Positions 15,814 to 24,571 of a DNA stretch of 58,833 nucleotides are shown one piece after another. This DNA comes from Bacteroidia bacterium. Lineage in GTDB: Bacteria > Bacteroidota > Bacteroidia > Cytophagales > Cyclobacteriaceae. Positions within the stretch are counted from its first letter, which is position 1. Every line of letters starts with the position of its first letter. The stretch is taken from positions 1-58,833 of the forward strand of contig JAUILA010000030.1 of assembly GCA_030432655.1 (NCBI GenBank), written 5' to 3'. Both the position numbers and the translations under genes were made by a program. A model generated the notes under the pieces. That model saw only the letters and a list, made by a program, of their open reading frames with translations, was not told where the DNA came from and did not search any database.

Positions 15814-16983
15814 ATGTCATTGTCGCTTAAATATCTTCACGATGAATTTGTCCGGCGTTTCGGGACAGAACCGCAGTTATTTGTTTCCCCGGGCCGGATA
15901 AACCTGATAGGAGAGCATACTGACTATAACGACGGGTTTGTATTGCCGGCAGGGATTGACCGGGAAATTGCTGTTCTCATGGCTCCCTCATCAGACAGTG
16001 AATCACATTTATATTCAGTGGATTCAAATGAAGCGGTTTCCTTCAACAGCACAAATTATAATGAAATTGAGGTCGGCTGGGCCCGGTACCTGATCGGTGT
16101 ATATGACCAGCTTACAAAAATGGATTTAAAGGCCGGGCCGGTCAATTGTCTTTTCGCAGGGGATATCCCCATCGGGGCCGGGCTTTCTTCTTCCGCGGCC
16201 CTGGAATGCGCCGTCGCAGCAGCCTACAACAAGGTGTTTGAACTGGGCCTGGAGAATAAGGAACTCGCACTTCTATCGCAACGGGCGGAAAATGAATTCG
16301 TGGGTGTGAATTGCGGTATTATGGATCAGTTTGCAAGTGTGTTTTCAAAGGAGGGTCATGTAATCCGCCTCGATTGCCGTGATCTGGGGTATGAGTATTT
16401 TCCACTTAACCTGGGAGAATATGAATTAATTCTGGCCGATTCAATGGTCAAGCATTCCCTTGCTTCTTCAGAATACAACACCAGGAGGAAACAATGTGAG
16501 GCAGGAATTGAAATATTGAAAGAGGCCGGACTGGCTGTGGAATCACTACGGGATGTCACGATCAAAGACCTCGAAATCAACAAATCCAGACTGGGGGCAA
16601 CCATTTTCAGGAGGTGTAAATACGTGGTGGATGAAATTCATCGTGTAGGTCTGGCGGGAGAATATTTGCGTGACGATGATATCCCAGCCCTGGGTGAATT
16701 GCTTTATGAAACGCATGACGGCCTCCGGGATGAATACGAAGTGAGTTGTGACGAGCTGGATTTCATGGTAGACTTCACAAGAGACCAATCGTATGTTGCC
16801 GGTGCCAGAATGATGGGCGGCGGTTTCGGTGGCTGCACGATCAACATTGTCAGAAAAGATATGACCGACCGGTTCAGGCACGAACTGTCATCGGCCTATG
16901 AGGCCAAATTCGGTAAGAAGCCATCTGTTTATGATGTCCGGACCGGTCCGGGGACCCGGCAAATCCTGCACTTTAATGAGTAA
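15814..16983 (+). CDS. galK: Galactokinase
   Basis: 389 residues, the usual galactokinase length; it phosphorylates alpha-D-galactose with ATP in the Leloir pathway. The signature GRINLIGEHTDYNDGF is at residues 28-42. The GHMP ATP-loop PIGAGLSSSAAL is at 119-130. The catalytic Asp lies in VGVNCGIMDQF at D171. The third GHMP motif ARMMGGGFGGCTINIV is near residue 330. The galT, galE and galM genes are not adjacent, so the pathway partners are elsewhere. A single-gene unit with its own start, followed by a rhodanese gene 99 bp downstream. Confidence 0.97.
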   Translation: MSLSLKYLHDEFVRRFGTEPQLFVSPGRINLIGEHTDYNDGFVLPAGIDREIAVLMAPSSDSESHLYSVDSNEAVSFNSTNYNEIEVGWARYLIGVYDQLTKMDLKAGPVNCLFAGDIPIGAGLSSSAALECAVAAAYNKVFELGLENKELALLSQRAENEFVGVNCGIMDQFASVFSKEGHVIRLDCRDLGYEYFPLNLGEYELILADSMVKHSLASSEYNTRRKQCEAGIEILKEAGLAVESLRDVTIKDLEINKSRLGATIFRRCKYVVDEIHRVGLAGEYLRDDDIPALGELLYETHDGLRDEYEVSCDELDFMVDFTRDQSYVAGARMMGGGFGGCTINIVRKDMTDRFRHELSSAYEAKFGKKPSVYDVRTGPGTRQILHFNE

Positions 16984-17081
16984 AATGCTGGTATTTATTA
17001 CCTCGTACCCACTAAAGCATCATTTACCATTCCTGTCCCTGGATATTGCATAACTTTCCGGAGAATAAAATTTGAGGAATT

Positions 17082-17393
17082 ATGGCTAGTTATGTTAATC
17101 TGAACACGTCAGAATTTGAAGAAATGATCAGGGAAAATTCCGATATAATTATCCTGGATGTTCGCACGAGTATTGAATTCAGGGAAGGTCACCTTCCCGG
17201 TGCGCTTAATATGTCAAATGTGAGGGAAGGAATAAAACATCTTGACCCTTCTAAAACGTACCTGCTTCATTGCCGGGTAGGCGGACGAAGTGCGGTGGCA
17301 TCCCAGCTTCTGGTGAATGCCGGATTTGAAAAGGTATTCAACCTGAATGGATCCATCGAACACATGGCAATTCCACTTCAGAAAGCGGGATAA
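17082..17393 (+). CDS. Single-domain rhodanese-like protein
   Basis: 103 residues, one rhodanese domain. The active-site loop is LLHCRVGGRSAV with Cys64 as the persulfide-carrying nucleophile, and LDVRTSIEFREGHLPGALN is the standard CH2A-side motif. Single-domain rhodaneses move sulfane sulfur or act as redox/stress proteins. No signal peptide, so it is cytoplasmic. The six-residue active-site loop is the sulfurtransferase size, not the seven-residue phosphatase version. Confidence 0.93.
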   Translation: MASYVNLNTSEFEEMIRENSDIIILDVRTSIEFREGHLPGALNMSNVREGIKHLDPSKTYLLHCRVGGRSAVASQLLVNAGFEKVFNLNGSIEHMAIPLQKAG

Positions 17394-17416
17394 AAAAAGA
17401 GGGCCGCCAGACCCTC
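17392..17416 (-). terminator. Terminator of the FadL-type porin gene
   Basis: Read on the minus strand, GAGGGT (17416-17411) pairs with GCCCTC (17404-17399), with one G-U pair and a 6-nt loop. Seven T residues (the A tract at 17392-17398) follow. It lies just after the stop of the porin gene at 17433 and also overlaps the end of the convergent rhodanese gene. Confidence 0.8.
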
Positions 17417-17432
17417 CGTAATAGGTTCGATT

Positions 17433-18779
17433 CTAGTTCCCAAAGGAATAGGTAATACCCAGGGTCACCAGGTCGGTGGTCATTTTATATCCGATATTCG
17501 AACCGGGTATTTCTCCTAATGGATTTTCTGAATTGATCATCATGGGGTTGTACATGGGACCTTCTGTTGTTCCGCTGCTGGCACCATGATGGTACATTGC
17601 ATCAAGTTTGAAATTCCCCAAAGCCAGGTAACTGAATCCAAACTGGAATGCATTCGCAATGATGGCGGTTGCAGGTGCATTAAAAAAGGCCAGTTCATCA
17701 GGGATTGGATTTGAGTTATAAGTATACCCGACGCGTAACGGGAATTTTTCAAGCCCTTTGTACTGCAATCCTGCAGAAATTATATAAATATTCTCCCATC
17801 CGAAGCCTTTGACCGAAGCAGTCTCCGTCCAGCCGGAATTATTAAATCCATTGGTTCCTTCATAGTCTACATACCGGTAGTCGGCCGCCAGGTCAAACTG
17901 ACCAATTGAATAACCAATTCCGGCAGAGTAAATGGCCGGGTAATCCATGCTGAAGCTGCTTTTACCCTCGCTGTTATCCAGGTAGGTGTTTTCAAATTCG
18001 AAATCATCGAAAACCTGGCGTGTTTTGTAAGAAGCCCCCAGCTTCAGACCTTTTCCTGAATCAAAGTAAATCCCCAGCTGAGCACCATAACCGGTTGCTG
18101 CCGCTTTGTTGGTGGACGGATAGCCCGCATTCATTGAGGGGTTGGCGGTCGGATTTGGCATCAGTTCGAGCATCGCCAGGTTGAAATTTGGCTGGACGCC
18201 AATACTGAATTTTTCGTTCAGCTGGTAGGACCAGGTGAAGGAAAGCTGGAAAAGACCATAATCAGATTTGATTTTTCCGAATCCACCGGCTTCCTGCGGA
18301 TACAGGATCGGATTGCTGTTATTCTGCGGATTAAAATCCGGATTGTAGGGATGATTGGATTCTTCCGGGAAGGTGACGCCAAAGCCGGATATCCCAAATG
18401 CCGAAGCGGCAAAGGTTGACCTGCTTTCAGGCTTACCCCATATCATTGCCAGGGCAGGCATGACCGATGTACCGCGTTCATCCAATGTTGACCCTGTAAG
18501 TTCCGGCGAACCGGGCCAGGCCATATTCTCCGGCAACGTTGAATTGATCTCAGGGGCGCTGAAAAACAGACCGACATCCAGCTTAATCATTTTTTGATCA
18601 AATGCTGAAATAATAGCAGGGTTCCATTGAATAGCCCCGGATATATCAATTGGCTGGGCAGTAGCTGCACCGCCCATAGACATGTTAGTCGCGCCTACAC
18701 CTTGCATTATGTGACCCGACTGGGCCATAACACCGGTGGCGATCACTAACATAAACATAGAAATGGTAGAAGTTTTCAT
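17433..18779 (-). CDS. OmpP1/FadL-family outer-membrane transporter
   Basis: I start at 18779 (MKTSTISMFMLVIATGVMAQ), a clean signal peptide. The ATG at 18800 would only add seven residues. The 448-residue product carries the FadL-type N-terminus 'HIMQGVGATNMSMGGAATAQ' followed by 'ISGAIQWNPAIIS', the plug segment of family members that move hydrophobic compounds such as fatty acids or aromatics through a lateral gate. A beta-barrel follows and the C-terminus ends TYSFGN. It faces the esterase gene across a 222-bp divergent region and is closed by a terminator. Confidence 0.9.
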   Translation of the reverse strand: MKTSTISMFMLVIATGVMAQSGHIMQGVGATNMSMGGAATAQPIDISGAIQWNPAIISAFDQKMIKLDVGLFFSAPEINSTLPENMAWPGSPELTGSTLDERGTSVMPALAMIWGKPESRSTFAASAFGISGFGVTFPEESNHPYNPDFNPQNNSNPILYPQEAGGFGKIKSDYGLFQLSFTWSYQLNEKFSIGVQPNFNLAMLELMPNPTANPSMNAGYPSTNKAAATGYGAQLGIYFDSGKGLKLGASYKTRQVFDDFEFENTYLDNSEGKSSFSMDYPAIYSAGIGYSIGQFDLAADYRYVDYEGTNGFNNSGWTETASVKGFGWENIYIISAGLQYKGLEKFPLRVGYTYNSNPIPDELAFFNAPATAIIANAFQFGFSYLALGNFKLDAMYHHGASSGTTEGPMYNPMMINSENPLGEIPGSNIGYKMTTDLVTLGITYSFGN

Positions 18780-19001
18780 GATTATTCCGCTTGGTGTCAA
18801 AATCAGAATAAAGTTACCTCTGGATGAGGGGTAGTTCTATGATGCCAAACAGGGGTACTGATGATCTCTGCATCGGTTTTTGGCGACTTTTATTATCATA
18901 AAATACTGTAAAGGTCTTTCACTGCTGGGGCTCAGAAAAGGAATTCCTTCATCAAATTTTTTATATTGTACACTGATTAAATCAACTATACTAATCCCCC
19001 T

Positions 19002-20414
19002 ATGAAAATGCGTATTCTCCTTATTTCCCTTCTTTGCTTAGTGGCTGCAAACGTTGAAGCCAGGCTCTGGATGCCTTCTGTTTTTGCAGATCATATGGTG
19101 CTCCAGCAAAATTCTGAGGTAAAGCTCTGGGGCTGGTCTACCGCAGCCCAGGAGGAGCTGACCATAAAGGCTTCATGGATGAACGAAGCGGTGAAGGTAA
19201 AGGTGTTCCAGGGCAACTGGTCGGTGGAAATCAGTACCCCTGAGGCGGGAGGTCCGTTTACAATTCGGGTGTCCGGGCATGAGACACTGGAATTTACGGA
19301 TGTGCTGATCGGGGAGGTGTGGTTGCTTTCCGGGCAATCGAATATGGAGTGGTCGGCCAATGCAGGTATTGATAACGCTGAAGAAGAAATCCTGAATGCG
19401 AATGATTCCAACATCAGGTTTTTCACTGTCCCCAGGCACAGGTCTGAATTCCCGCAGGATGACACCTACGGCGAATGGGAGGTCTGTACACCGGAAACCA
19501 TGCGGCGCTTCAGTGCAGCGGGCTATTTCTTTGCCCGAGAAATCCGCAAACATAAAGACGTACCAATCGGACTCATCGGAAGTTACTGGGGAGGCAGTTC
19601 CGTGGAGACCTGGATGAAGGAAGGCCTCATCAATTCAATGCCGGAACTCAGTGAAAAGGCGTCAAATCTTGGTAAACCCGGGTGTTGTCCCCAGCACACG
19701 GTAGGGGAATTGTATAATGCCATGATCCATCCGCTGACTTCATTCCCGGTGGCCGGTGCACTTTGGTACCAGGGAGAGACAAACCGGCAAAATCCTTTTA
19801 CCTATTACATTACGTTTCCGCTCATGATTGAATCCTGGAGGGAGGAATGGGGCTACTCTTTTCCCTTTTATTTTGTCCAGCTGGCTCCCTATAAATACAG
19901 TGAAAATGATACCATATCTGCCGCAATTGTTCGCGATGCCCAGCTAAGTACCATGCTCAACCTGAAGAACGCGGGAATGGTGGTGACCAATGATATTGGC
20001 AATGTATCCGATATTCATCCGAGAAATAAGCAGGAGGTCGGAAGAAGACTGGCACTCTGGGCACTGGCCAGGGATTATGGAATTAATGATATCGAATACA
20101 GTGGTCCGGTCTATCAATCCATGGAAGTGGATAAAAGCAAAATAATTATCCGGTTTAGTCATGTAGCCGACGGGTTAACTGCAAAAGGAAAAGAACTCAC
20201 TCATTTCTACATTGCCGGGTCTGACCAGGTATTTCATCCCGCAAAGGCAAAGATCAGCGGAAACACGGTAGTGGTCCGGTCACCTGAGGTCACCGAACCT
20301 GTGGCCGTTCGTTTTGCCTTCTCCGACACAGCAGAACCAAATTTATTTAATTCTGCCGGCCTGCCGGCTTCTGCATTCCGGACAGATGACTGGGAAATCA
20401 AGACCGGAGAATAG
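19002..20414 (+). CDS. Sialate O-acetylesterase-like SGNH hydrolase
   Basis: 470 residues with a signal peptide ending NVEA|RLW. It removes O-acetyl groups from sialic acids or other sugars (the family name; the actual substrate may be an acetylated plant or algal glycan). The nucleophile is Ser113 in VWLLSGQSNMEW, and the Asp/His pair lies in VSDIHPRNKQEVGRRLALWA. An N-terminal beta-sandwich (20-100) precedes the catalytic domain. It is 3 bp from the sulfatase gene, so the two are one operon and probably act on the same sulfated and acetylated glycan. Confidence 0.9.
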   Translation: MKMRILLISLLCLVAANVEARLWMPSVFADHMVLQQNSEVKLWGWSTAAQEELTIKASWMNEAVKVKVFQGNWSVEISTPEAGGPFTIRVSGHETLEFTDVLIGEVWLLSGQSNMEWSANAGIDNAEEEILNANDSNIRFFTVPRHRSEFPQDDTYGEWEVCTPETMRRFSAAGYFFAREIRKHKDVPIGLIGSYWGGSSVETWMKEGLINSMPELSEKASNLGKPGCCPQHTVGELYNAMIHPLTSFPVAGALWYQGETNRQNPFTYYITFPLMIESWREEWGYSFPFYFVQLAPYKYSENDTISAAIVRDAQLSTMLNLKNAGMVVTNDIGNVSDIHPRNKQEVGRRLALWALARDYGINDIEYSGPVYQSMEVDKSKIIIRFSHVADGLTAKGKELTHFYIAGSDQVFHPAKAKISGNTVVVRSPEVTEPVAVRFAFSDTAEPNLFNSAGLPASAFRTDDWEIKTGE

Positions 20415-20417
20415 ATT

Positions 20418-21935
20418 ATGAAATATCTCTTCGGAGCAGTGCTTATTCTGCTGATGGTGTCCTGTAGAGAAGAACATGGGGAATCTGCGGGTCCTCCCAA
20501 TATCGTTGTCTTCCTGGTGGATGATATGGGCTGGCAGGATACTTCCGTTCCGTTTCATACTGAAAAAACTAAGTTCAATCTTCGTTACAGGACGCCAAAC
20601 ATGGAACGTCTTGCTGCGGAGGGCATGAAATTTACCCAGGCATATGCCACCCCGGTGTGTTCACCTTCCCGCATAAGTCTGCTTACCGGTATGAACGCGG
20701 CCCGGCATCGAGTGACCAACTGGACCCTCCGCGAAAATACGCCAACCGACAGAACTGATACACTGCTGCAGTTTCCGCCATGGAATGTCAACGGTTTATC
20801 GCCTGAACCAGGCATCCGGCAAAGTGTTCATGCCATGCCGTTGCCGCAGCTTCTGTCCGATCACGGCTACCATACAATACATGCAGGCAAAGCTCACTTT
20901 GGAGCGATAAATACACCAGGCGCAGATCCTGTGAACCTGGGCTTCCAGGTGAATATTGCGGGACATGCTGCCGGAGCGCCCGGAAGTTATTACGGACAGG
21001 AGAATTTTGGCAACCAGGGGGAAGCTTCTTCAGTATGGGCGGTCCCGGGAATGGATGAATACCACGGCCAGCAAATTTTTCTGACGGAAGCACTGACACA
21101 AAAGGCACTGAAAGCATTGGGAGAAAGGCCGGCTGACAAACCTTTCTTTCTTTATCTGGCCCATTACGCGGTTCATACGCCTATTCAACCAGATCCGCGG
21201 TATTTTGATTATTATCTTGAAACAGGACTGGACAGTACTGAAGCGGCCTACGCAAGTATGGTGGAGGGATTGGATAAAAGCCTGGGTGATGTCATGGATT
21301 TCCTGGAGAATAACGGGCTCAGTGATAACACGATCATATTGTTCATGTCAGATAACGGGGGCCTGAGCGCTCATGCCCGCGGGGGAATTCCGAACACGCA
21401 TAACCGGCCCCTGGCAAGCGGTAAGGGCTCCTTGTATGAAGGGGGTATTCGGGAGCCAATGATTGTTAAATGGCCGGGGTATACACCTCCTGCCTCTGAA
21501 ACCGGGCAGCACGTTATTATCGAAGATTTCTTTCCAACAATCCTCGAAATGGCAGGAATTACTGCTTATGAGACGGAACATGATGTGGACGGACAAAGTT
21601 TTGTTAAGGTGTTAACCGGTGAAGCGGAACCAGATACATTGAGGCCACTTATCTGGCACTTTCCGAACCAGTGGGGAGGCCAGGGGCCTGGCATCGGAAC
21701 GGGCAGTGCCATCCGTCGTGGAAACTGGAAGCTTGTTCATTTCTATCAGTCCGGGATTTCCGAACTATATAATTTGGAAAAAGATATTGGCGAACGGTCA
21801 GACCTCGCAAATGATTATCCTGATAAAGTCAGGGAGCTGGCAGGAATTTTAACTGATTCACTCAAAGCCAGGAATGCGCAGATGCCAACGTTTAAAGTGA
21901 ATGGCCGGCAGGTGCCATATCCTCTGGCGGAATAA
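20418..21935 (+). CDS. Cys-type sulfatase, lipoprotein
   Basis: 505 residues. LMVSC at residues 12-16 is a lipobox, which anchors the enzyme in the membrane. The sulfatase core has the metal Asp pair NIVVFLVDDMGW and the modification motif VCSPSRISLLTG with Cys81, which must be converted to formylglycine by a maturase that is not in this window. Sulfatases of this type desulfate polysaccharides. Following directly after the esterase, it probably trims the same glycan. No SusC/SusD pair or glycoside hydrolase is present nearby, so this is not a full polysaccharide-utilisation locus. Confidence 0.93.
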   Translation: MKYLFGAVLILLMVSCREEHGESAGPPNIVVFLVDDMGWQDTSVPFHTEKTKFNLRYRTPNMERLAAEGMKFTQAYATPVCSPSRISLLTGMNAARHRVTNWTLRENTPTDRTDTLLQFPPWNVNGLSPEPGIRQSVHAMPLPQLLSDHGYHTIHAGKAHFGAINTPGADPVNLGFQVNIAGHAAGAPGSYYGQENFGNQGEASSVWAVPGMDEYHGQQIFLTEALTQKALKALGERPADKPFFLYLAHYAVHTPIQPDPRYFDYYLETGLDSTEAAYASMVEGLDKSLGDVMDFLENNGLSDNTIILFMSDNGGLSAHARGGIPNTHNRPLASGKGSLYEGGIREPMIVKWPGYTPPASETGQHVIIEDFFPTILEMAGITAYETEHDVDGQSFVKVLTGEAEPDTLRPLIWHFPNQWGGQGPGIGTGSAIRRGNWKLVHFYQSGISELYNLEKDIGERSDLANDYPDKVRELAGILTDSLKARNAQMPTFKVNGRQVPYPLAE

Positions 21936-21936
21936 T

Positions 21937-24333
21937 TTATTCACTTCTCAGCGAATCCACAGGGTTCATCTGTGTTGCCCGGTAAATATGACCGCCAACA
22001 GTTATCCCGACAATAAGCAGAACTGCAATCAACCCATAAAGGAAAGTGCTTAACCCGAAATCAATCCGGTAAGCATTCATTTCGAGCCAGGCGGTATTGA
22101 TGAAATAGGCGACGGGGCTGGCCAGCAGGAAGGAGATCAGAATCTGGAATACGAAGCCCTTGCCGAGAGTCATCATAATGCTGGAAGCACTGGCCCCAAG
22201 GGTTTTCCGGATCCCAAGTTCTTTGGTCCTGTTCTGAATATGGTAAATCACCATACCTAACAGCCCGAGACAGGCAATCGAAACCGTGATGATGGTAACG
22301 TAGCCGAGAATTATAACAAGCGCTTCAAAATGTCCGTAGCTTTTGTGAAGATCATCTTCAAAATAGGAGTAGTCAAAGGGCCGGTTGGTGAGCACTTTCC
22401 ATTCCTCTTCGATAGATTGAAGCGCGTTCTTCTGTTGAGACTTGTCTATAGAAAGAATAGCTGTATTGGCCCATTCAGGCTTGTAGCGAAGTGCCATGGG
22501 ACCAATTTTTTCATCAAGCCGTTCATAATGGAAATCCTTGATGACTCCCAGGATTTCCAGTTCACCATTCTCCGAATGAATCACCTGTCCCGGGGCATCA
22601 GCCGGTTCCCATCCCATTTCGCGTACCATTGCCTCGTTAACGATAAGGTATTGCTCGGTGGCCGGCATTGGATCCCGGAAATTGGAGCCGGAAATCAAAT
22701 CAAGACCCATTATATCAATGAATCCCTGGTCTACGCCGATATAACTCATCGGGAACAGCTCCTCCCCGTTTTCCTCATAAATCATGAAAGTATTATTTGT
22801 TCCTAAGGCGGGCATATACGTCGCGGAAGCAACAGATCTGACCGAGGACATGTTGGATATGCCTGATTTGAATGATTCGTAATCCTGGCCCTGTAAATGA
22901 ATATTTATCAGATTTTCCGAACGAAATCCATGATCCATGGTCATTACGTAGCGTGTTTGCTGGAAAATAGTGATCAGGGTAATAACGAAAATTATAGTAA
23001 AAGTAAACTGGATAACCACCAGCACTTTGCGTATATCCAGACGGCGGAAGCCGAGCCTGCGCGAAAGAATATCCATGCGTAAGGTCCGGCGGAGTGCTTC
23101 CACCGGGTTGGTTTTGGAGAAAAATACAGCCGGGAATAAACCTGCCAGGAATCCCGCCAGCAAAACGAACAGGATGAACCAGAAATACAGTCCGGAGGTT
23201 TCAGTAAAACTAACGGGAGCACCCAGGGAAGCAAGGTAATTATTCAGCCCCGGAAGAAGGAACTGCACGGCAAGGTCAGCCAGAACAAAGGAAAAAATTG
23301 CCACCAGAATTGCTTCAATGATGAACTGGAAGAATACGTGCCGGTTACGTGCCCCAACTACTTTTCGTACTCCGATTTCCTTGGCCCGGTTAATGGCCCT
23401 GGCTGTAGTTAGGTTCGAATAGTTGAAACAGGCAGAAAGCAAAACGATCAGGGCAATTCCCAGCATGATATAGATGAAGAAATCAGGAAGGCCAAAGCCC
23501 ATAGTGTTGCTTAACAATGGACCCGGAGTGATGCCGGTCAGGGGTTGTGCGATAAATTCGTAGGAGAATTCACCTTCTTTTTCATAGTTATAGGTAGCGG
23601 CATCAGTCAAGGCAGAGGACAGGTCCGATGGTTCTGCTCCTTCCTTCATGAGTACATACAAGTAGGAGTCATAAATGTTGTCCCAGTTTTGCAGGTTGGA
23701 TACCGAGGAGCTGTCGGCCTGCTGACCTGTGAAGAATGAGGCAGATGCCAGTGCATCAAAGTAAAAATGGGTTTTCCCCGGAAACTCATCCATCACCCCT
23801 GTCACAATGAAATCACCCGTGTTTTCTACAGTAATTAATTTGTTCAGTGGGTCTTCATCACCAAACAGTTTTTTTGCTGTTTCATTTGTTAATATTATTG
23901 AATTAGGCAGTTCCAGCGCCTTTTCCGGGTTCCCCTGCTTCAGCCTGAAATCAAAAATATTCAGAAAAGATTTGCCTGCGTATTTCCCCTCAAAGGATAT
24001 GGCGCGGTCTCCATACGAAGCGATTCCGCCAAACCGGCGGACCACCGTTGTCATATCCTCTATTCCGGTATGCTGTGAAATATATTCCTTGAGCGGATTA
24101 GCCGTGGTGGCTGTTTCCCAGACATATTCGTTTAGCTGGGTTCGCTTGGTAATGATCCGGTAGATCCGGTCCTTCTTTGAATGAAACCTATCGTAGCTGA
24201 ACTGATCCGCTACAATCAATATCAGCAGGAGGCAAATGGACATGCTGATGGCGAGTCCGAATATATTGATAAAAGAAACAGTTCGGTTTCTGGTGATCGT
24301 TCGCATGGCTATGAGGAGGTAATTCTTGAACAT
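21937..24333 (-). CDS. MacB/FtsX-type ABC transporter permease (two-repeat form)
   Basis: 798 residues: an N-terminal membrane helix (about 20-42), a periplasmic MacB_PCD domain, three FtsX helices (about 280-400), then a second copy with a helix near 430-455, a second periplasmic domain and three C-terminal helices (about 670-790). The arginine-glutamate-glycine segments 'RAKEIGVRKVVGARN' and 'RTKELGIRKTLGASAS' are the typical FtsX coupling helices. No ATPase is encoded here, so it must pair with one from elsewhere. Bacteroidota carry many of these, often linked to lipoprotein or peptide export and antimicrobial stress. Its stop lies one base after the sulfatase stop on the opposite strand. 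Confidence 0.9.
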   Translation of the reverse strand: MFKNYLLIAMRTITRNRTVSFINIFGLAISMSICLLLILIVADQFSYDRFHSKKDRIYRIITKRTQLNEYVWETATTANPLKEYISQHTGIEDMTTVVRRFGGIASYGDRAISFEGKYAGKSFLNIFDFRLKQGNPEKALELPNSIILTNETAKKLFGDEDPLNKLITVENTGDFIVTGVMDEFPGKTHFYFDALASASFFTGQQADSSSVSNLQNWDNIYDSYLYVLMKEGAEPSDLSSALTDAATYNYEKEGEFSYEFIAQPLTGITPGPLLSNTMGFGLPDFFIYIMLGIALIVLLSACFNYSNLTTARAINRAKEIGVRKVVGARNRHVFFQFIIEAILVAIFSFVLADLAVQFLLPGLNNYLASLGAPVSFTETSGLYFWFILFVLLAGFLAGLFPAVFFSKTNPVEALRRTLRMDILSRRLGFRRLDIRKVLVVIQFTFTIIFVITLITIFQQTRYVMTMDHGFRSENLINIHLQGQDYESFKSGISNMSSVRSVASATYMPALGTNNTFMIYEENGEELFPMSYIGVDQGFIDIMGLDLISGSNFRDPMPATEQYLIVNEAMVREMGWEPADAPGQVIHSENGELEILGVIKDFHYERLDEKIGPMALRYKPEWANTAILSIDKSQQKNALQSIEEEWKVLTNRPFDYSYFEDDLHKSYGHFEALVIILGYVTIITVSIACLGLLGMVIYHIQNRTKELGIRKTLGASASSIMMTLGKGFVFQILISFLLASPVAYFINTAWLEMNAYRIDFGLSTFLYGLIAVLLIVGITVGGHIYRATQMNPVDSLRSE

Positions 24334-24571
24334 AGGTGGTTTCGCGTTTAGTTATTCTCCTGACAACCGGCATGCCAGAAGAATTGTATCCCTTGCAGTC
24401 CCTGTAAACCCAGTTACACACCTTCCGATGCCTGTGAAGTGTCCATTGGCAGAAAATTCCTGTTCGAAATTGAACAACTGAGCGGTCGTAAGGCTTGAAT
24501 GGAAAATAGATCACTGGAATAAAACTGAAAAGGCGAACGGTGCAGGTGCTTCCAACTGATTCAAGTCCGGC

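Noticed and set aside
22330-22806. A 158-residue frame antisense to the ABC permease
   Set aside because: It lies fully inside the permease gene on the other strand, with no recognisable features. The permease has clear FtsX/MacB signatures.
24188-24514. A 108-residue frame partly in the gap upstream of the permease
   Set aside because: It mostly overlaps the permease in another frame and is rich in His/Arg/Tyr without any pattern. The 238-bp gap itself shows no gene or clear hairpin.
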